A stretch of DNA of 64,000 bases from Lithospermum erythrorhizon (taxonomy: Eukaryota; Streptophyta; Magnoliopsida; Boraginales; Boraginaceae), in NCBI GenBank assembly GCA_019722365.1, contig JADFUC010001351.1, forward strand, positions 682,001-746,000, written 5' to 3'. A program made the translations under genes and the position numbers. The notes beneath the pieces were generated by a model. It worked only from the letters and a program-made list of their open reading frames with translations. It had not been told where the DNA came from and did not search any database. Position 1 is the first letter of the stretch. Each line of letters opens with the position of its first letter. Below are positions 25,271-37,753 of the stretch, in pieces.

Positions 25271-28200
25271 GTAGCTTCTTGTTTTAATTTCACTTGATTT
25301 ATTAGCAACTACATTGGTCTAAATATTAATAGAATTATTTGTCAATTATGAATTCTTGGAAATGTGGTGTAAAAGATTCATAATATTAACTTCATGATTA
25401 AGTAGAATTGAGAAAGGAGAACTATAATTGGAGGAATATTTGACATTTCATGTGTGCAAAATTTGAATATTTTTAGTTGGTAGTAATACCATGATCTAGA
25501 TTAATGATATGAGATTGTGCATTTGCTTGAAATCTAAAATGTTAGCTAAAATGATTGAGATTGAGTAAAAAAACAAAGAATGATGACAAAGCAGACTGCA
25601 GCAGCGGAATTATGAAGTCGGGCATCATCAATAACATTATTGCAACATAGGACAAAGTCATTGCATTTTGCCTGATTTTCTTTGACTTTTTTCATCTAGA
25701 AACTTAATAGTGATTCTCTCTCATCAATCATCTTCAAGAAACTTATGTATTTATGATGTGTTTGCGAAAGTACGTTACTATTTATAAAAGTGTGAGTTAT
25801 ATTTTTTTACTTTTTAGTATTACTAATTATTATATTACTTTTTATTACTATAATATTTTTATTGATGAAAAAATATGTTTCTAAGAAGTTTAGAGCTCAC
25901 ATAATAATTGATAATTAATAAGTCATTATTTTTTGCTAAAAATTCTATATGATTGAGCTTAAATAGTGGGTTATATCCTAACTCTCTTTATAATATGTCG
26001 CGAGTTTTACCAACATCATAGGTATGTTAATTATCATATCTTAAATTATCCAACACCTTCGTCCAGCCCTTACTAAAAAATCACTGTGTCTTTGTCAATG
26101 AATAAAAGTGTTTGATATATCTTACCTTGATTTTTTAATTTTATGATAACAATAAGTAAATTTTATTTTAATACATGCAGTTAATTTCACATAAATTTTT
26201 ATGATAATTATTCAATTTATAAATTGAAAATAATTTTCTAATCAAAAATTACTATTAAAGAATATATATTTAAATTTTATGTGATACTGTATTACATTTC
26301 ACAACAATTGAAATAAAAAAGTATCAGTTACATATCTAATGCCATCCAAATAGATTGTGATGTTTGAGATTTTGCATATTTTTTCCACCAAATTTAAATG
26401 TTCAATTCAAAAATATATTTATTTACATTTGTTTAATATTTGGTGAAAATTAACAAATAATAATTTTCAATGTACTTTAATATTGACATTAAATTTTATT
26501 CAAATCAAAATTGCATATTTTATGGATGAAAGGCGTAAGAGTTTATCAAATTTGGAGCACTTAAATCAAATATGACAATCATTAGTATGGAGGGAGCCAA
26601 TAAATTTAGATATTTATTTCAAAGAATTTAATTTTTTTATTATAATATATATAGCAATGTTAGTTTTAAATAAAAATATCTTTATCTATGACTATAGATG
26701 CTATAGTGAGTAAATTGAATTCAATATATGAAAGGAGATTAAAAAAAATCAATCTTTCACATTTAATATTGATTAGTAATTATTAAACTAAATAAGAGTA
26801 TATAGTCACCAATAATGCTTATGAAATGGTTTTCATATATGAAATATAATTCATCGATATTATGGTATAAAAATACATACATGAATATGTATTGCTTAAG
26901 GTATATAATACTGTTTTTGTTGATGGAAACTAGATGTCTAATCCCGATTATCTTGTCTTATTTGAATGAAGCTTGCTTTGATATTTTTATATTAAAATTA
27001 ATTATTTATGTCAAAATTTTAAGAGTTTATATATCGAAATAAATGACAATAAAAATGAATCTTATTGAGTTTAAGTTTTTATTAAGGGCATTATTGCATA
27101 GATATAATTTTTAAAGAGGCATGTCATCTTTTATTCTATTGATTTTGAAATATAATTCATTTAGTATTTCGCATTTGAAGCTGAGAGACATCTAATGTAA
27201 GGCTATATTCTGTTTTGCGTGGTTAAAAATTGAGAAAATTTCATAAAAGGTCTTGATATTATTCGGAGTTTTGTGCAAATATTATTGATTGATCATCAAT
27301 TAAAATATGATAAAATGAATATATAAAATAAAATTGAATAGTAGAACTATGAATAACTTATACTACTAATTAATTGAGAAGTGATATTTTTTAACAATAA
27401 ATAAAATAACATAAGATGTCATTTTTATTAAAAGAGAAAAGTGATATTTTCTAACAATAAATAAAATTACATAATGTGCATTATTTTATTAAGCCTAGAA
27501 AATAAAGAGGAGTATGGTAATAAATTTTTTAAATCTATTATTAAAAAATTAATCATATAACTATGAACACAATGAATTATAATTTAAATCAAAAGTATAA
27601 TTTATAAATTTATGTAAATAGTGAATTACTTTATTTATTATCTCAGCATAAATCTTTGAAACATAAATACTTATGTACAACGCATATACATTTTAGTACT
27701 TCCAAAAGGAAGAGTCGGATGTTTTTTCAAGGAGGTTCTAAGAGCAGTAGCAGCAGAGTCCCTATGTTACTCTAAGTGTCAATCTCTAATACGCAATAAG
27801 AAAAGTGCCAAAATCACTAAAAATCTACATTATCAGATCCCTCATATTAAATGGGATCCATAAATTTTTTATTCCAAAATCCATCAAGTGTGAATTTGAG
27901 GCTGGTATAAATATCAAAACTCATCTCTGCTGCCACCAAAATATTTTTTTGTTGAGTGTTGTACCTATTTTATGTTTTTTCATTATATATTAAATTGTAT
28001 TTCATTTATTTTTATTAATAATTTACTCTTATCTTATTATTTATATTAATTCCATCAATTTTTTTCCTTATTCTAATAAAATATGTGTAATTACTTAACA
28101 TTGGTTTTTAAGTATTCTAATAATTATGAAATATTATTAAATTTAATTTTAAAAAGTAATTTTGAGTATAATATTTAAGTAACATAATTTTAAAAGCTAT

Positions 28201-29520
28201 TCATTATCAAGTTTCCATTCATAAGCCCCAAGAATTAACCAAATGAATTGAGCCTATATATGTATTTTTATTAACAATATGTAGAATAAAACAAGAAAAT
28301 CAAAGACTTTGTGGCAAATTAAAAATCATTCCTATGTTTGATAAAGTGATAGAAATTGATTTTTAAGAAAAAAGTACATGAAAGAATATAGCCAATGAAA
28401 ATGCATGTAACCAAAGGCCAATGTGCTAAATATAAAATGAGACTCCTTTTAATAACAATAAAAACAAAGTAATCATATAAAATATAAAATCGATTATATA
28501 TAGTATTAGATTCAAAAGTTTTAATGTGAAGTTTTTTATATGCAAAATTTTTTTTTAATTATGCATTTGTATCTTTGCATAAATAAGTAAAATTTCCTTT
28601 TTAAAATGGAAACACCTTAGGAACAAGAAACTAATAAACTACGGCACTGGAATGAGTACAAATGCTCTCACTAGTGGAATTCCATGGTTCTAATACTCTA
28701 CTTATTTCCAAATATTTTCTTGCAAGGAATGGGTGTAGTAAAATATTCTCATAATCTTATGTTTTAATGCACTTCTTGAAAGTCTCATTTCTTTAATTTT
28801 TGAACAGCAATTGACCAGGAGTAAAGACAACTATGCTACCAGACCGACTCACAAAAGATGACCATATCCTCTAGATGATTCCCCATTTTAATGTCATCAT
28901 TTAACATGCCAAAATGTGATGTTATATTACATTAATCTTCATTAGTCCGAAATAATAATTTATCATATTATAATCAAAATGGTTTGACAAAGTCAAACTA
29001 TATCGTGTTCAATAATCACATAAACTACAGAGCCTTTTCCTACTATATCATTCAATAATCTCAAGGCCTTAAAAAGATTGTAGTAACTTATATGAACCTT
29101 TATATTACAGTTGAGAACAATAATGATATTAGAGAGAGAATTCTCTTAGTATTTGTTGTGGCTCGCACTAACAAAACAAAAATTGATAATTCACCCCCAA
29201 ATATATTCTCACCCATTTTAAGCAAAGTCTAAATAAATTTAACTTCTCATTCCCATTTTCATTTCCTCCCATATACAAGGCTGTAAGTTGGAATAATCTT
29301 AACATGTATAGAAACTGGAGGAAATGAAATTAAGTTACCAAGATATACAAAGATTCTGCTATGGATTAACCAATGAACGATGACACTCGCCCGCATGCAG
29401 AAATACATTTTGATTTTCTTCTGAAAATGTTTAGTGCAAATGTGAAAGCATACCTAACTAATCCGGTTGGTTAAGGCACTGCAAGTTGCTAAGATAGTGT
29501 TGGATAGTCTTCCATAGGGA
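25270..29520. other. AT-rich intergenic region without genes
   Basis: About 4.2 kb of very AT-rich DNA. Short ORFs here have low-complexity composition and no family resemblance. One MITE (26341-26596) is recognisable. The right end approaches the 3' UTR of the CK2 beta gene. Confidence 0.65.
26341..26596. mobile_element. Stowaway-like MITE
   Basis: Right end ATGGAGGGAG at 26587-26596; read from the other strand CTCCCTCCATACTAATGATT followed by GTCATATTTGA. It matches the left end CCATCCAAATAGATTGTGAT followed by GTTTGA from 26343. About 255 bp; the outermost left bases are missing. Confidence 0.5.
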
Positions 29521-29524
29521 TGGA

Positions 29525-29576
29525 AAGCGTAATCAACGCCCGATACAAGAAAGCATAATCAACGCCTGATACAATC
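29525..29576. repeat. Two-copy 26-bp tandem repeat in the CK2 beta 3' region
   Basis: AAGCGTAATCAACGCCCGAT (from 29525) and AAGCATAATCAACGCCTGAT (from 29551), each continuing ACAA; copies differ by a few bases. About 40 bp downstream of the CK2 beta stop, so probably in its 3' UTR. Confidence 0.8.
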
Positions 29577-29613
29577 TCTATCCAAATGCAGATCCTAGAT
29601 GGCAGCTTGACAT

Positions 29614-32600
29614 TCATGGCTTATGCACCTTGAAACCAAACACTCTGGGGACATAGCGTTGTGTACTCTTCTGTGGTTTAAGATGTCCATATGTCATCAG
29701 GAAAAGGTGAGGAAATGTCGTTCCAAGATAGGCTCCATCGACACCTACAGATGGTTAAGGAAATAGAACTCTACTAAATGCAGAAAGGAATAATCTACTT
29801 TCAGGATGAATATTTGCACTCGGATGAAGCAAACTTTAACATGGCGATTATACTGCATAGAGGAAGGATACTACTGAAAACTTACTGACCATTATACTAC
29901 GAAGCCATGTAATAATATTAGGACGCTTTTAATGAAAAGAGAAGTCATGTGTGCAAATATGATACTCCAAATATGTAAAAAGAGATTTGTTTCCCCCCCC
30001 CAAATATTAAGGAAGACAAAGGTGTAATTAGTCTAGTGAATGCAAATCAGCATTAATAAGAGTATAAGACAGTTTTGGGAATTCAAAGAAGGCAAATCTC
30101 AAATTTAAATTGGGATGAAGGGAATATTATATGGGTGTTTTTTTCTACTACTTCTTTGATAAATAGAAGCAAAGTCCATGAAAGAAGAAAATAATTTGAA
30201 GGCATTTCAAGTGTAAATAACAAGAGTGGTTAACAGAAGGATACTCTCTTGGGATCTTGATCGAGGAGTGTAGATATCTTCACACTTTGGACAATATATT
30301 TTCACGGTACTCTGACGAGGAACATCTGATTGACCAACTGAGACAGATTTGTCACAGCAATGAAGACTCGAGGCATCTTCCGAATTCAGCACTTTTGTAT
30401 TTCTCGAGCTGTAAACATCATACATTGCCTCGTTATAATAGCTGTTGAAGTAGAACCTTTTATATGATGGAAGATTTTCTCACCATAGCAGCCAATCCTT
30501 TTGTTGTTAAAATGTACCGAACATGTATTAGACCATAAAGCATCTCAGCTGCTGATTCGACTAGTTCATTCTGTCCCTCAGTAAACAAATCATCTACAAG
30601 TTGCAGCTACACAAAATCAGTACATAAAATGAAGATCCAAGTAAAAGGAAGAATGACAAAATTATTTTTTCCCAGTGGTATCAAGTATCAACACAAAGAA
30701 AACAAAGAACAGAGACCCCAGCTCCACTAATATGATTCTTTCGAGTTTTATGTCTAGTTTGTGTAGACTGTAGAGTAATACATATAAGAATGGCTTGTTG
30801 TTACATTAAGAGGGAGTCTTTCACACAAAAGAAAATACATAAACAATACAAACAAAACAGCAGTAAAATGCCCCAATGCTAATAAGCTCCTTCCTAAAAG
30901 CGAGAATGAGAGGGGTGGTTATTACCACGGTCTTTACTGGCGATATTTGTTCCGAGTTGACCCAAGATGAATTGCAAAGACTATCTACTAAGATAAGAAA
31001 GATAGGTAGTGTAAGGAGCCATCTTATCTTAATGTAAGTGTAACTTGAAATGAAAACTTACTATGAGAAGATTCTACGTCGAGGATCAGATCAAGGGCAT
31101 AATCATAGTATGGAATTTGACTACTTAGACCACAGAGGTTAAAATCATCTTGGATGTAGTCTTCATCAACTTCACAGAAGAACTCATTCCCACGTAGACT
31201 GCAAAACCAAGAAATCCAGGAGGTATCTTCCCCATCAGATCCACTAACATCTGATTCCTGACTGTCGGTTTCAGATTCTTCAGCTGTAGGTGAGACAAAG
31301 AGAAGGCCATAAATTTCAGGAGCAATAATTACTCAAAAGTTGAAACTTCCATAACTATGATATAAAATAAAAACATAGAGAATGTCGATACATTGTAGAT
31401 TTTAGAATGGAAGATACAGATTGCACAAAAAAAAACTAATGGTCATGTTATCTGTTTTATCTTACAGCAGATATATAATGCCGATACATTGTAGCTCAAT
31501 CATATTAACTGTCATCTCTCTTATCACTACTACTTTAAAGACGAATATCACAATAAATTAATGTTTAGTGAATAAAGTGACAATGCATCATATGGTAAAA
31601 TGTATTGCTAACTTTGCTGTCAATTTGAGCTTCTTCAAAATTCCAGCAATTCCATTCCAAAACCACACGAAATTCATTTCTTAATACTTCTAGACTAAAG
31701 AATGATTATCTACCTTACATTTACAAACAGCCATCAATGCAATGCAATTGTTCCCTTTAAACATCAACTTAAACATGTTATCATCATCTAGCAAATAAAT
31801 TATGAATTATTGATCACTTCATGAAGTAAGACATTAGGTGAACAAGCATGCAATCTACTACTAACTTCAAACCCCAGAATGTAATAGCAAAAGTAAACTG
31901 AGTTGCTAGTTCAATAACATGTCTTTGAATGACCACTACCCCTCTAGGCGAATTCAGCCGAAATAATCATTTTTATTTATTAAACGATTTATCCGATTAA
32001 AAAAGTATAAATACACCAAATACCATCATATATCGTACTCACTCCATTTCATAAAGATTACCCAGTTTTGAATTTTGAAGGTCGACCTTTTCAATTATGA
32101 ATTCAAAATATTTTCGTATATGTTCTATAATATATCCAGTTAAAAGCAAATCAAAAGATGGTATTTTCAACCTACTTTAACTAACATTTTAATTCCATTT
32201 AACTCAAAGTTATGTCTGTTAATTAATACTTTAATACTACAAAACTCAAACCAGACAATCATTTAGAAATTCATGGTGTATATTACTCACTCCCTATCAA
32301 TATAATCGAATGTTTAGGTTAAAAGTACTTTATTAAGTATGTACACAAATCTTCTCTTTTACTCGTTCTAAAATTAATTTGATAATCATTATATTTTAAT
32401 GAATATGAAACTTTGCTTGGGATTAGATAATACGCAACCGGCTGTTGTTTTTAGAAGTGGCCAAAAGAAATAAGTCACGGCAATAAAACACCTGATAGAT
32501 AGAAGAAATTAGTGTAGCAGAATGCATTTTGATTATCGCCAAAAGTGTAACAAGCAATTTAAAAATATGATGAACTTATATTAATAGACAGATGACAAAC

Positions 32601-32956
32601 AAAATCAACAATCTGAAACAATAATTTCACAAAAATTGGACAACTAATTTGCATCCCCAAATGTGAGGAAATATAATAAACAAATATTTTTTGAATATAT
32701 AATAAACAAAAACTAACAAATCCCAGCACAATCACTTACAAAAAATCGAATCATTTCAATCAATAATAAAATTTTAAAAAATACCAGAATCTCGTTGAAC
32801 ATCTTTGCAATCAAACCCCTCTAATCTTGGAGTATTAGCATTATTGACCACATAATTTTGATTTCCATTTATACCCTTGGAGGATCTCTCCATGAGCTTA
32901 TCCAACGTCTCGTTCACGCGCGCGTGAGATCCACCTCCTCTATCCCCACGTCGCAT
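29614..32956 (-). CDS. CKB: Casein kinase II regulatory (beta) subunit, five exons, frameshifted in the zinc-finger exon
   Basis: CK2 beta dimerises through a zinc finger and docks two catalytic alpha subunits. Minus-strand exons: 32956-32785, 31283-31062, 30593-30484, 30408-30245, 29744-29614. A plant-specific N terminus ([20 protein letters not shown]) leads into the acidic block [20 protein letters not shown], then [77 protein letters not shown] and [10 protein letters not shown]. All splice sites fit. Exon 4 does not stay in frame: after [12 protein letters not shown] it reaches TGA at 30354-30352, while the rest ([15 protein letters not shown] onward) reads in another frame. Comparison with the family suggests one inserted and three missing bases between the first zinc-ligand cysteine and VGQSD. 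Either a young pseudogene or local sequence error; the family identity is certain. Confidence 0.85.
30868..30925. mobile_element. SINE-like fragment in CK2 beta intron 2
   Basis: CCCCAATGCTAATAAGCTCC followed by TTCCTAAAAGCGAGAATGAG resembles the segment at about 6361-6415 in the VPS13 intron, allowing for mismatches. Very short; a weak call. Confidence 0.25.
32039..32275. mobile_element. Stowaway-like MITE in CK2 beta intron 1
   Basis: Left end CTCACTCCATTTCATAAAGA then TTACCCAGTTTTGA. The right end on the other strand gives GAATTTCTAAATGATTGTCT then GGTTTGAG. The two ends pair over roughly 28 bases with mismatches. It sits in the 1.5-kb first intron (31284-32784). Confidence 0.5.
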
Positions 32957-32963
32957 ATTGAAC

Positions 32964-34304
32964 TATTAGTCAAAATTGAAGAATTTAGCTAAAAAGTCAA
33001 CTAATTTGGAGCCAAAATTGGAGGTAAAAAAGTCAGGGTAAGGAAGTGGGGAATAAGGGAAGTGGAAAGGTGGGATTGTGTGATGAGATAAAGGGCATCA
33101 GGTGGTGGCAGTGGGGACTAAAGGAGTCAGGGACTAAAATCCACCAAACAGTGTTAAGATGAGGGGAAATGGCTATTTTAGCTGCAGCCGAACTTCACTC
33201 AAATCTTGTGTAAAATTGGGAGATTTAAAATAGTAATTTCACGGGCACATGTTTACTTTGGGATTGTGTGGGGAAGTCAGTAAGTAATATGAAAATTATT
33301 TTGGTCACTTTTGATGGAAATGTTAAATTAGACCGTCAAACTCAGAAAGGTGTCCTAGTTTTGAGGCAAATGTGGCGGATTTTAATTTGGAGGCTCACAT
33401 TTATGTTTGAAAGATGTCGAGGATGCAATGGTCAGATTGATTTGATGATGTTGGTGGTTTTCTGGAGGTGGTGGGAGGGGGGAGGGTAAAATCTAAAAAT
33501 ATTTAGGCTATTCCAGACTCTCTCAAAAGCTGCCCCAAATTCCCAAAATTCATTTTGCCCCAAATTTATTTATTAATCGCTTTGCGTTAATTTTAGAGCA
33601 GGAGATTAGTTTGAGGTGCAAAGTGCAACACGAGGGGACTGAAAAGCACTACAGTGTCACTGTGGGACAAAATGCAACTTGATACCACTTTTTGGAGCCA
33701 TTTAAACCAATTAAACTCTATTACGATACAGATATACATAGTAAATATTTGAGCTCAATTAAAAAAATTACCATAAAAGAATTGTATTAGAAGATATTTT
33801 TAATAGTATTGGGAGTAATATATTCTTCCATTTTAAAAAAAATTGTTCAAGTTCATGAAAATTCAAATTAATATTCGAAAAAGAAAAGTCAAATATTGAC
33901 AATATTTTTGAAATTGAGGAAGTAAAGAGAGGGCGAGAGAGATACCGGTAATGGCAGAGAATAGGAGTGGTGGGGTTAGCTAATTCTTGAAGAGATGATT
34001 CTTTTACTTTTAGTTTTTTCTTCTTCTCTTTTTTTATATTTATTTGAGATTTGGTAGTGGAAGTATGTGGCCAGGTTGTGAAACAGAGTGGGACACCCAA
34101 ACGTTGACACAAGTAAGAAAGCCAGCTATTTTCATGTAGCATGTTTACTTTATTAGTCAAAATTGGAGAATTTAGCTAAAAAGTCAACTAATTTGGAGTC
34201 AAAATTGGAGAATTTAGGTAAAAAGTCGAGTGATTTGTAGAAGAGTGGGGAAAAGTGAGGAATAAGGGAAGTGGAAAGGTGGGATTGTGTGATGAGATAA
34301 GGGC
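32964..34304. repeat. Direct duplication of the CK2 beta leader/promoter
   Basis: Copy A (32964-33096), starting 8 bp upstream of the CK2 beta ATG, and copy B (34151-34304) share ATTAGTCAAAATTG, AATTTAGCTAAAAAGTCAAC, TAATTTGGAG and a 43-bp run beginning AATAAGGGAAGTGGAAAGG. They lie about 1.19 kb apart in the same orientation. The intervening DNA (33097-34150) shows no CK2 beta coding remains. Confidence 0.8.
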
Positions 34305-35536
34305 TACCAAATCAGCGAGGTGTGGTAATAAAGGGAGACAATTTTACGTCTGCTCTATTTTTATAACACAATGAGCTTACAAAGGACAAAATTGTCGAAT
34401 CATTATTGTATGAAAAGAGCACAACAAAGCAAAAATTCCTTAACTATTTCATAACAATTTTTTTTAAATCAATGTAGAAAGACCAAATTATCCCTGTTTT
34501 ATGAGGACCATTAGATTAGAATTTCTAATTAAATGATCAATTGATAGTTAAAGAAGCCAAATAAACTCCTTACTTTACATTAATTATATTCTAATAAGGG
34601 GCTCGTAACAAAGGGGTTTGGATTATTATTCATTTGAGTTTTTTGTAATGGTTGGGTTAATTTGTGGAATACTCATTCTAAAAGTTATAAAAGTATGAAG
34701 CATTAGCACTAACGACTCTCGAGATTCACATCTTGAAATACTACGGAGGAGTTAATCGCGGGATATTAATGCCAGATTTGATCGGGGGACTCGGGTACCT
34801 TTTAACCACTCTAATACAATATGAGAGCCGAATCCTGATTACCATTGCTTGAGGTCTTTGGTACTTGACTCTAGTTCTTTCTGGGTTAGGTTATGTCAGG
34901 GGCACTCATTGCAAAGAATCATAAGATCACACCTGTATGTCGGATATTCTAACACATGCTCTGTCACAATTCATTCACAGTAAAAGTTGGTGTCGGTGAA
35001 TTTTTTATTTTTTTGGGAGTAAATGTATATTAAAAATAGGTTTTAAAAATAATGCTTGACAACATCTTATTTGTGTGTCAGTTATTGATACAGAAACCGG
35101 TACAAATGATCTACTCCGCAGTACAAATATGAATGTGTTACATTTTAAAACAAAATTATATACTAATATTCCAAAAAATTGAATAATTTGCATTTTAATG
35201 ATTAATTAGGGAAAAAAATTAAGAATGTTAATTGATACACACGATATTGATACACAAAACACAACACTAATATTATAGCTATTATAAGCATTCATATAAG
35301 AAATGTATACATAGATAACCGTTTTTTTTATACAAAAATCATATTTCATACTTTTATACTTAACAAAAATTATAGTTTGAATACATTCTTATTTCAATTG
35401 TCTATAAAATTAAAAATATTCATCATTAACTTGCTATGTTAAAAGTTACGAATATTAATTTTGTATTTGTCAAAACTTTAACCACATTTGCGTGTTGTGA
35501 TTTTTTATGATTGTGTATTGCAACACCCTTGTAATA

Positions 35537-35640
35537 AATATTCATTTTCTCAAAATTAATTATTTTGTCTCCTTTTGCCCCCTAGATTTATAAATATTCA
35601 TTTTCTCAAAATTAATTCATTTTTGTGCGCCTTTGTCCCT
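35537..35640. repeat. Two-copy tandem duplication (about 51 bp)
   Basis: AAATATTCATTTTCTCAAAA followed by TTAATT occurs near 35537 and again near 35589; both are followed by a TTTGTCYCCTTTTGCCCC-like or CGCCTTTGTCCC stretch and then AAATTTAT or AGATTTAT. Confidence 0.75.
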
Positions 35641-36840
35641 AAATTTATATATTTCCTTATTTCATTTTGATAACAATTTTTTGATCCTTTAAAATAAATT
35701 TCTTGATTCTATTTGATAGGTTATATAAAGTTGAAACAAACGTTTTTATAATGTGACATAGTACATATTTTACATATTAAATGTTAATATAACAAATAAA
35801 ATGTGTATACATACTTAATTTTTAATAATAATAAAAATCACATTATGCGGAACATATTTATATGATTATAATAATGAATGTACAATTGTAATATATTCCT
35901 CAAATTTGAAAATTATCCAATATTGAATCGAAGTTGTATGTACACACACATTTTCGAGCAACTCATCGATTTAACACTTAACAACATATAACATATATAT
36001 TCTACTTTCTTTGTAACACTTACTATTTGTAATACTTAATATCTGTATTCATAATTTGTAATACTATGTAATCGTACTCTTCATCGCTAATTTTTTTTTT
36101 AAAAAAAAACAACAACAATACACAATTTGATTTGGTGGATATTCACAAACTACAATATTTATTCACTCATGCGCTTCTTGAAAAAATATCGCAATACAAA
36201 ACCTTCCAATACCTCATTCATTCTAGAATTGTTCCTAACCAACAACCACTCTTAACTTAAACCATCTAAGAATTAATTTCCGGATAAGAAGATAATCAAC
36301 ATTAATAATACGAGTAACTCAATTCAAATCCATTAAATAATTTACATAGCCCATTCAATAATTGAGGTAATTTAATTTCCTTAATTCGTTTATATGGTAA
36401 TAACCTCCTCTTTCAGTCAAAATCATTTGTAATGCTTATTAGCATGGGTCGGGAGAAAACACTAACCAGTGAACAATGATGATCAATTCTAATATCATTT
36501 GTAATGTCACATCCATAACCTTGAAATTGATACAGTATTGTTCACACAAATCACCTCAAGTCTTTCTAATACACTTTATTTCCCTTAAGCTGACAATAGG
36601 CTACTCATCATCTAATTTTGGAATTTCTAAGATACCTCTAAAATATAAATGGGACCTTAATGGTATGAATACTTATTAAGTCAATCATTTTGGGGGTCAA
36701 TGCATTATATTATAACTTCTTGGTATGAGAAACATTATTAATATCCATATTTTTATGAATGACAAAATAATTTTTAATTCTCCTTTTACAACCAAATTTG
36801 TAGTTATCAATGAAAATATAATAGAATGGCTTAAAAGCAA

Positions 36841-36862
36841 CGTATATATATATATATATACG
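36841..36862. repeat. TA-repeat flanked by CG, 22-bp palindrome
   Basis: CG, then nine TA units, then CG: a perfect self-complementary 22-bp sequence able to form a cruciform. Probably a simple microsatellite. Confidence 0.8.
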
Positions 36863-37694
36863 TGCTTATTATTATGTACTAATCGAAATGTTCATCATGT
36901 CTTACTTGTTATGTTCCACATCAACAAGAATTAAATTCAAAAGATATAATTATAAGATATATATGTTATATGAAGCAAATAATATTTTAATATAATATAA
37001 TTATTAGAGCAAAAAAGGAAATAAATCTAAAGACTGTTTAACCTAAAAAATTCTTTATAGATTGAAGAATCAAGTCCCATATATATAGTTCATACATTAT
37101 ACTAAGTTTATCAGTGATTTTCATTTCTTTTCATTTTCGTGTTGAAATAATTGTTCACTTGACTTAAAAATTGATCATAGAACCAAGGAATTGTTAAGGA
37201 TAATATTTCTATCAGGAAGACCTCAATGGTTCCTTCTCTAGCCTCCACCAGCATATCAATTGCATCAAAAGATATTTCTTCACCTTGCCAACTAAATCAG
37301 AACCCTTGGGATGTACCATCTTGTGTAGATTTATTTATGGTAGTAAATTTCAAATTTATAATAACTGCACTTTTACATTTTGTTCACATTTTTCAAAATA
37401 GACATGTTCAATTCATGATGCAAGTGTTACATTTATTAATTCCTAATTCATACTATGTATATGTTCATTTTGTTATCTATCAACTCTCAATTAAACTCTT
37501 CGATCTATAGGTCGACAAAAGTTTCAATCAAGTGCATAAGAACGATCTTCTTCTAAAAACTACGATACAGTCAAATCATGGTACATTTTTTAAAAGGTAG
37601 ATGTTTCATTCCATATTTTTCCATATGGTTTAGTGAACTTCACATGATTTATTTGAGTTTCAATTTCTTTAATGAAGTTTAAGGTAGATTTGGT

Positions 37695-37702
37695 TATAAA
37701 TA
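37695..37702 (+). promoter_or_regulatory. TATA box of the DLNKxP protein gene
   Basis: TATAAATA at 37695-37702 matches the plant consensus and lies 52 bp upstream of the ATG at 37754. It supports a single-exon transcript starting near 37727. Confidence 0.5.
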
Positions 37703-37753
37703 GTCGATTGTATTTTGGCTTATATCAGCACCGATGGAAGCCAATATGAAGAC

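Larger units (their letters stand above)
34305..37690. other. AT-rich intergenic region
   Basis: No supported gene. A tandem duplication lies at 35537-35640, an oligo-T/oligo-A run near 36090-36110 and a TA-repeat palindrome at 36841-36862. ORF 37226-37510 might be a 5' exon of the next gene; see that entry. Confidence 0.6.

Noticed and set aside
25270..29500. Short ORFs in the AT-rich interval
   Set aside because: Low complexity, no domain wording, no splice support.
33768..34160. 130-codon minus-strand ORF just below leader copy B of CK2 beta
   Set aside because: Low-complexity Lys/Ser/Leu content and no CK2 beta or other family similarity, despite the suggestive position after the duplicated leader.
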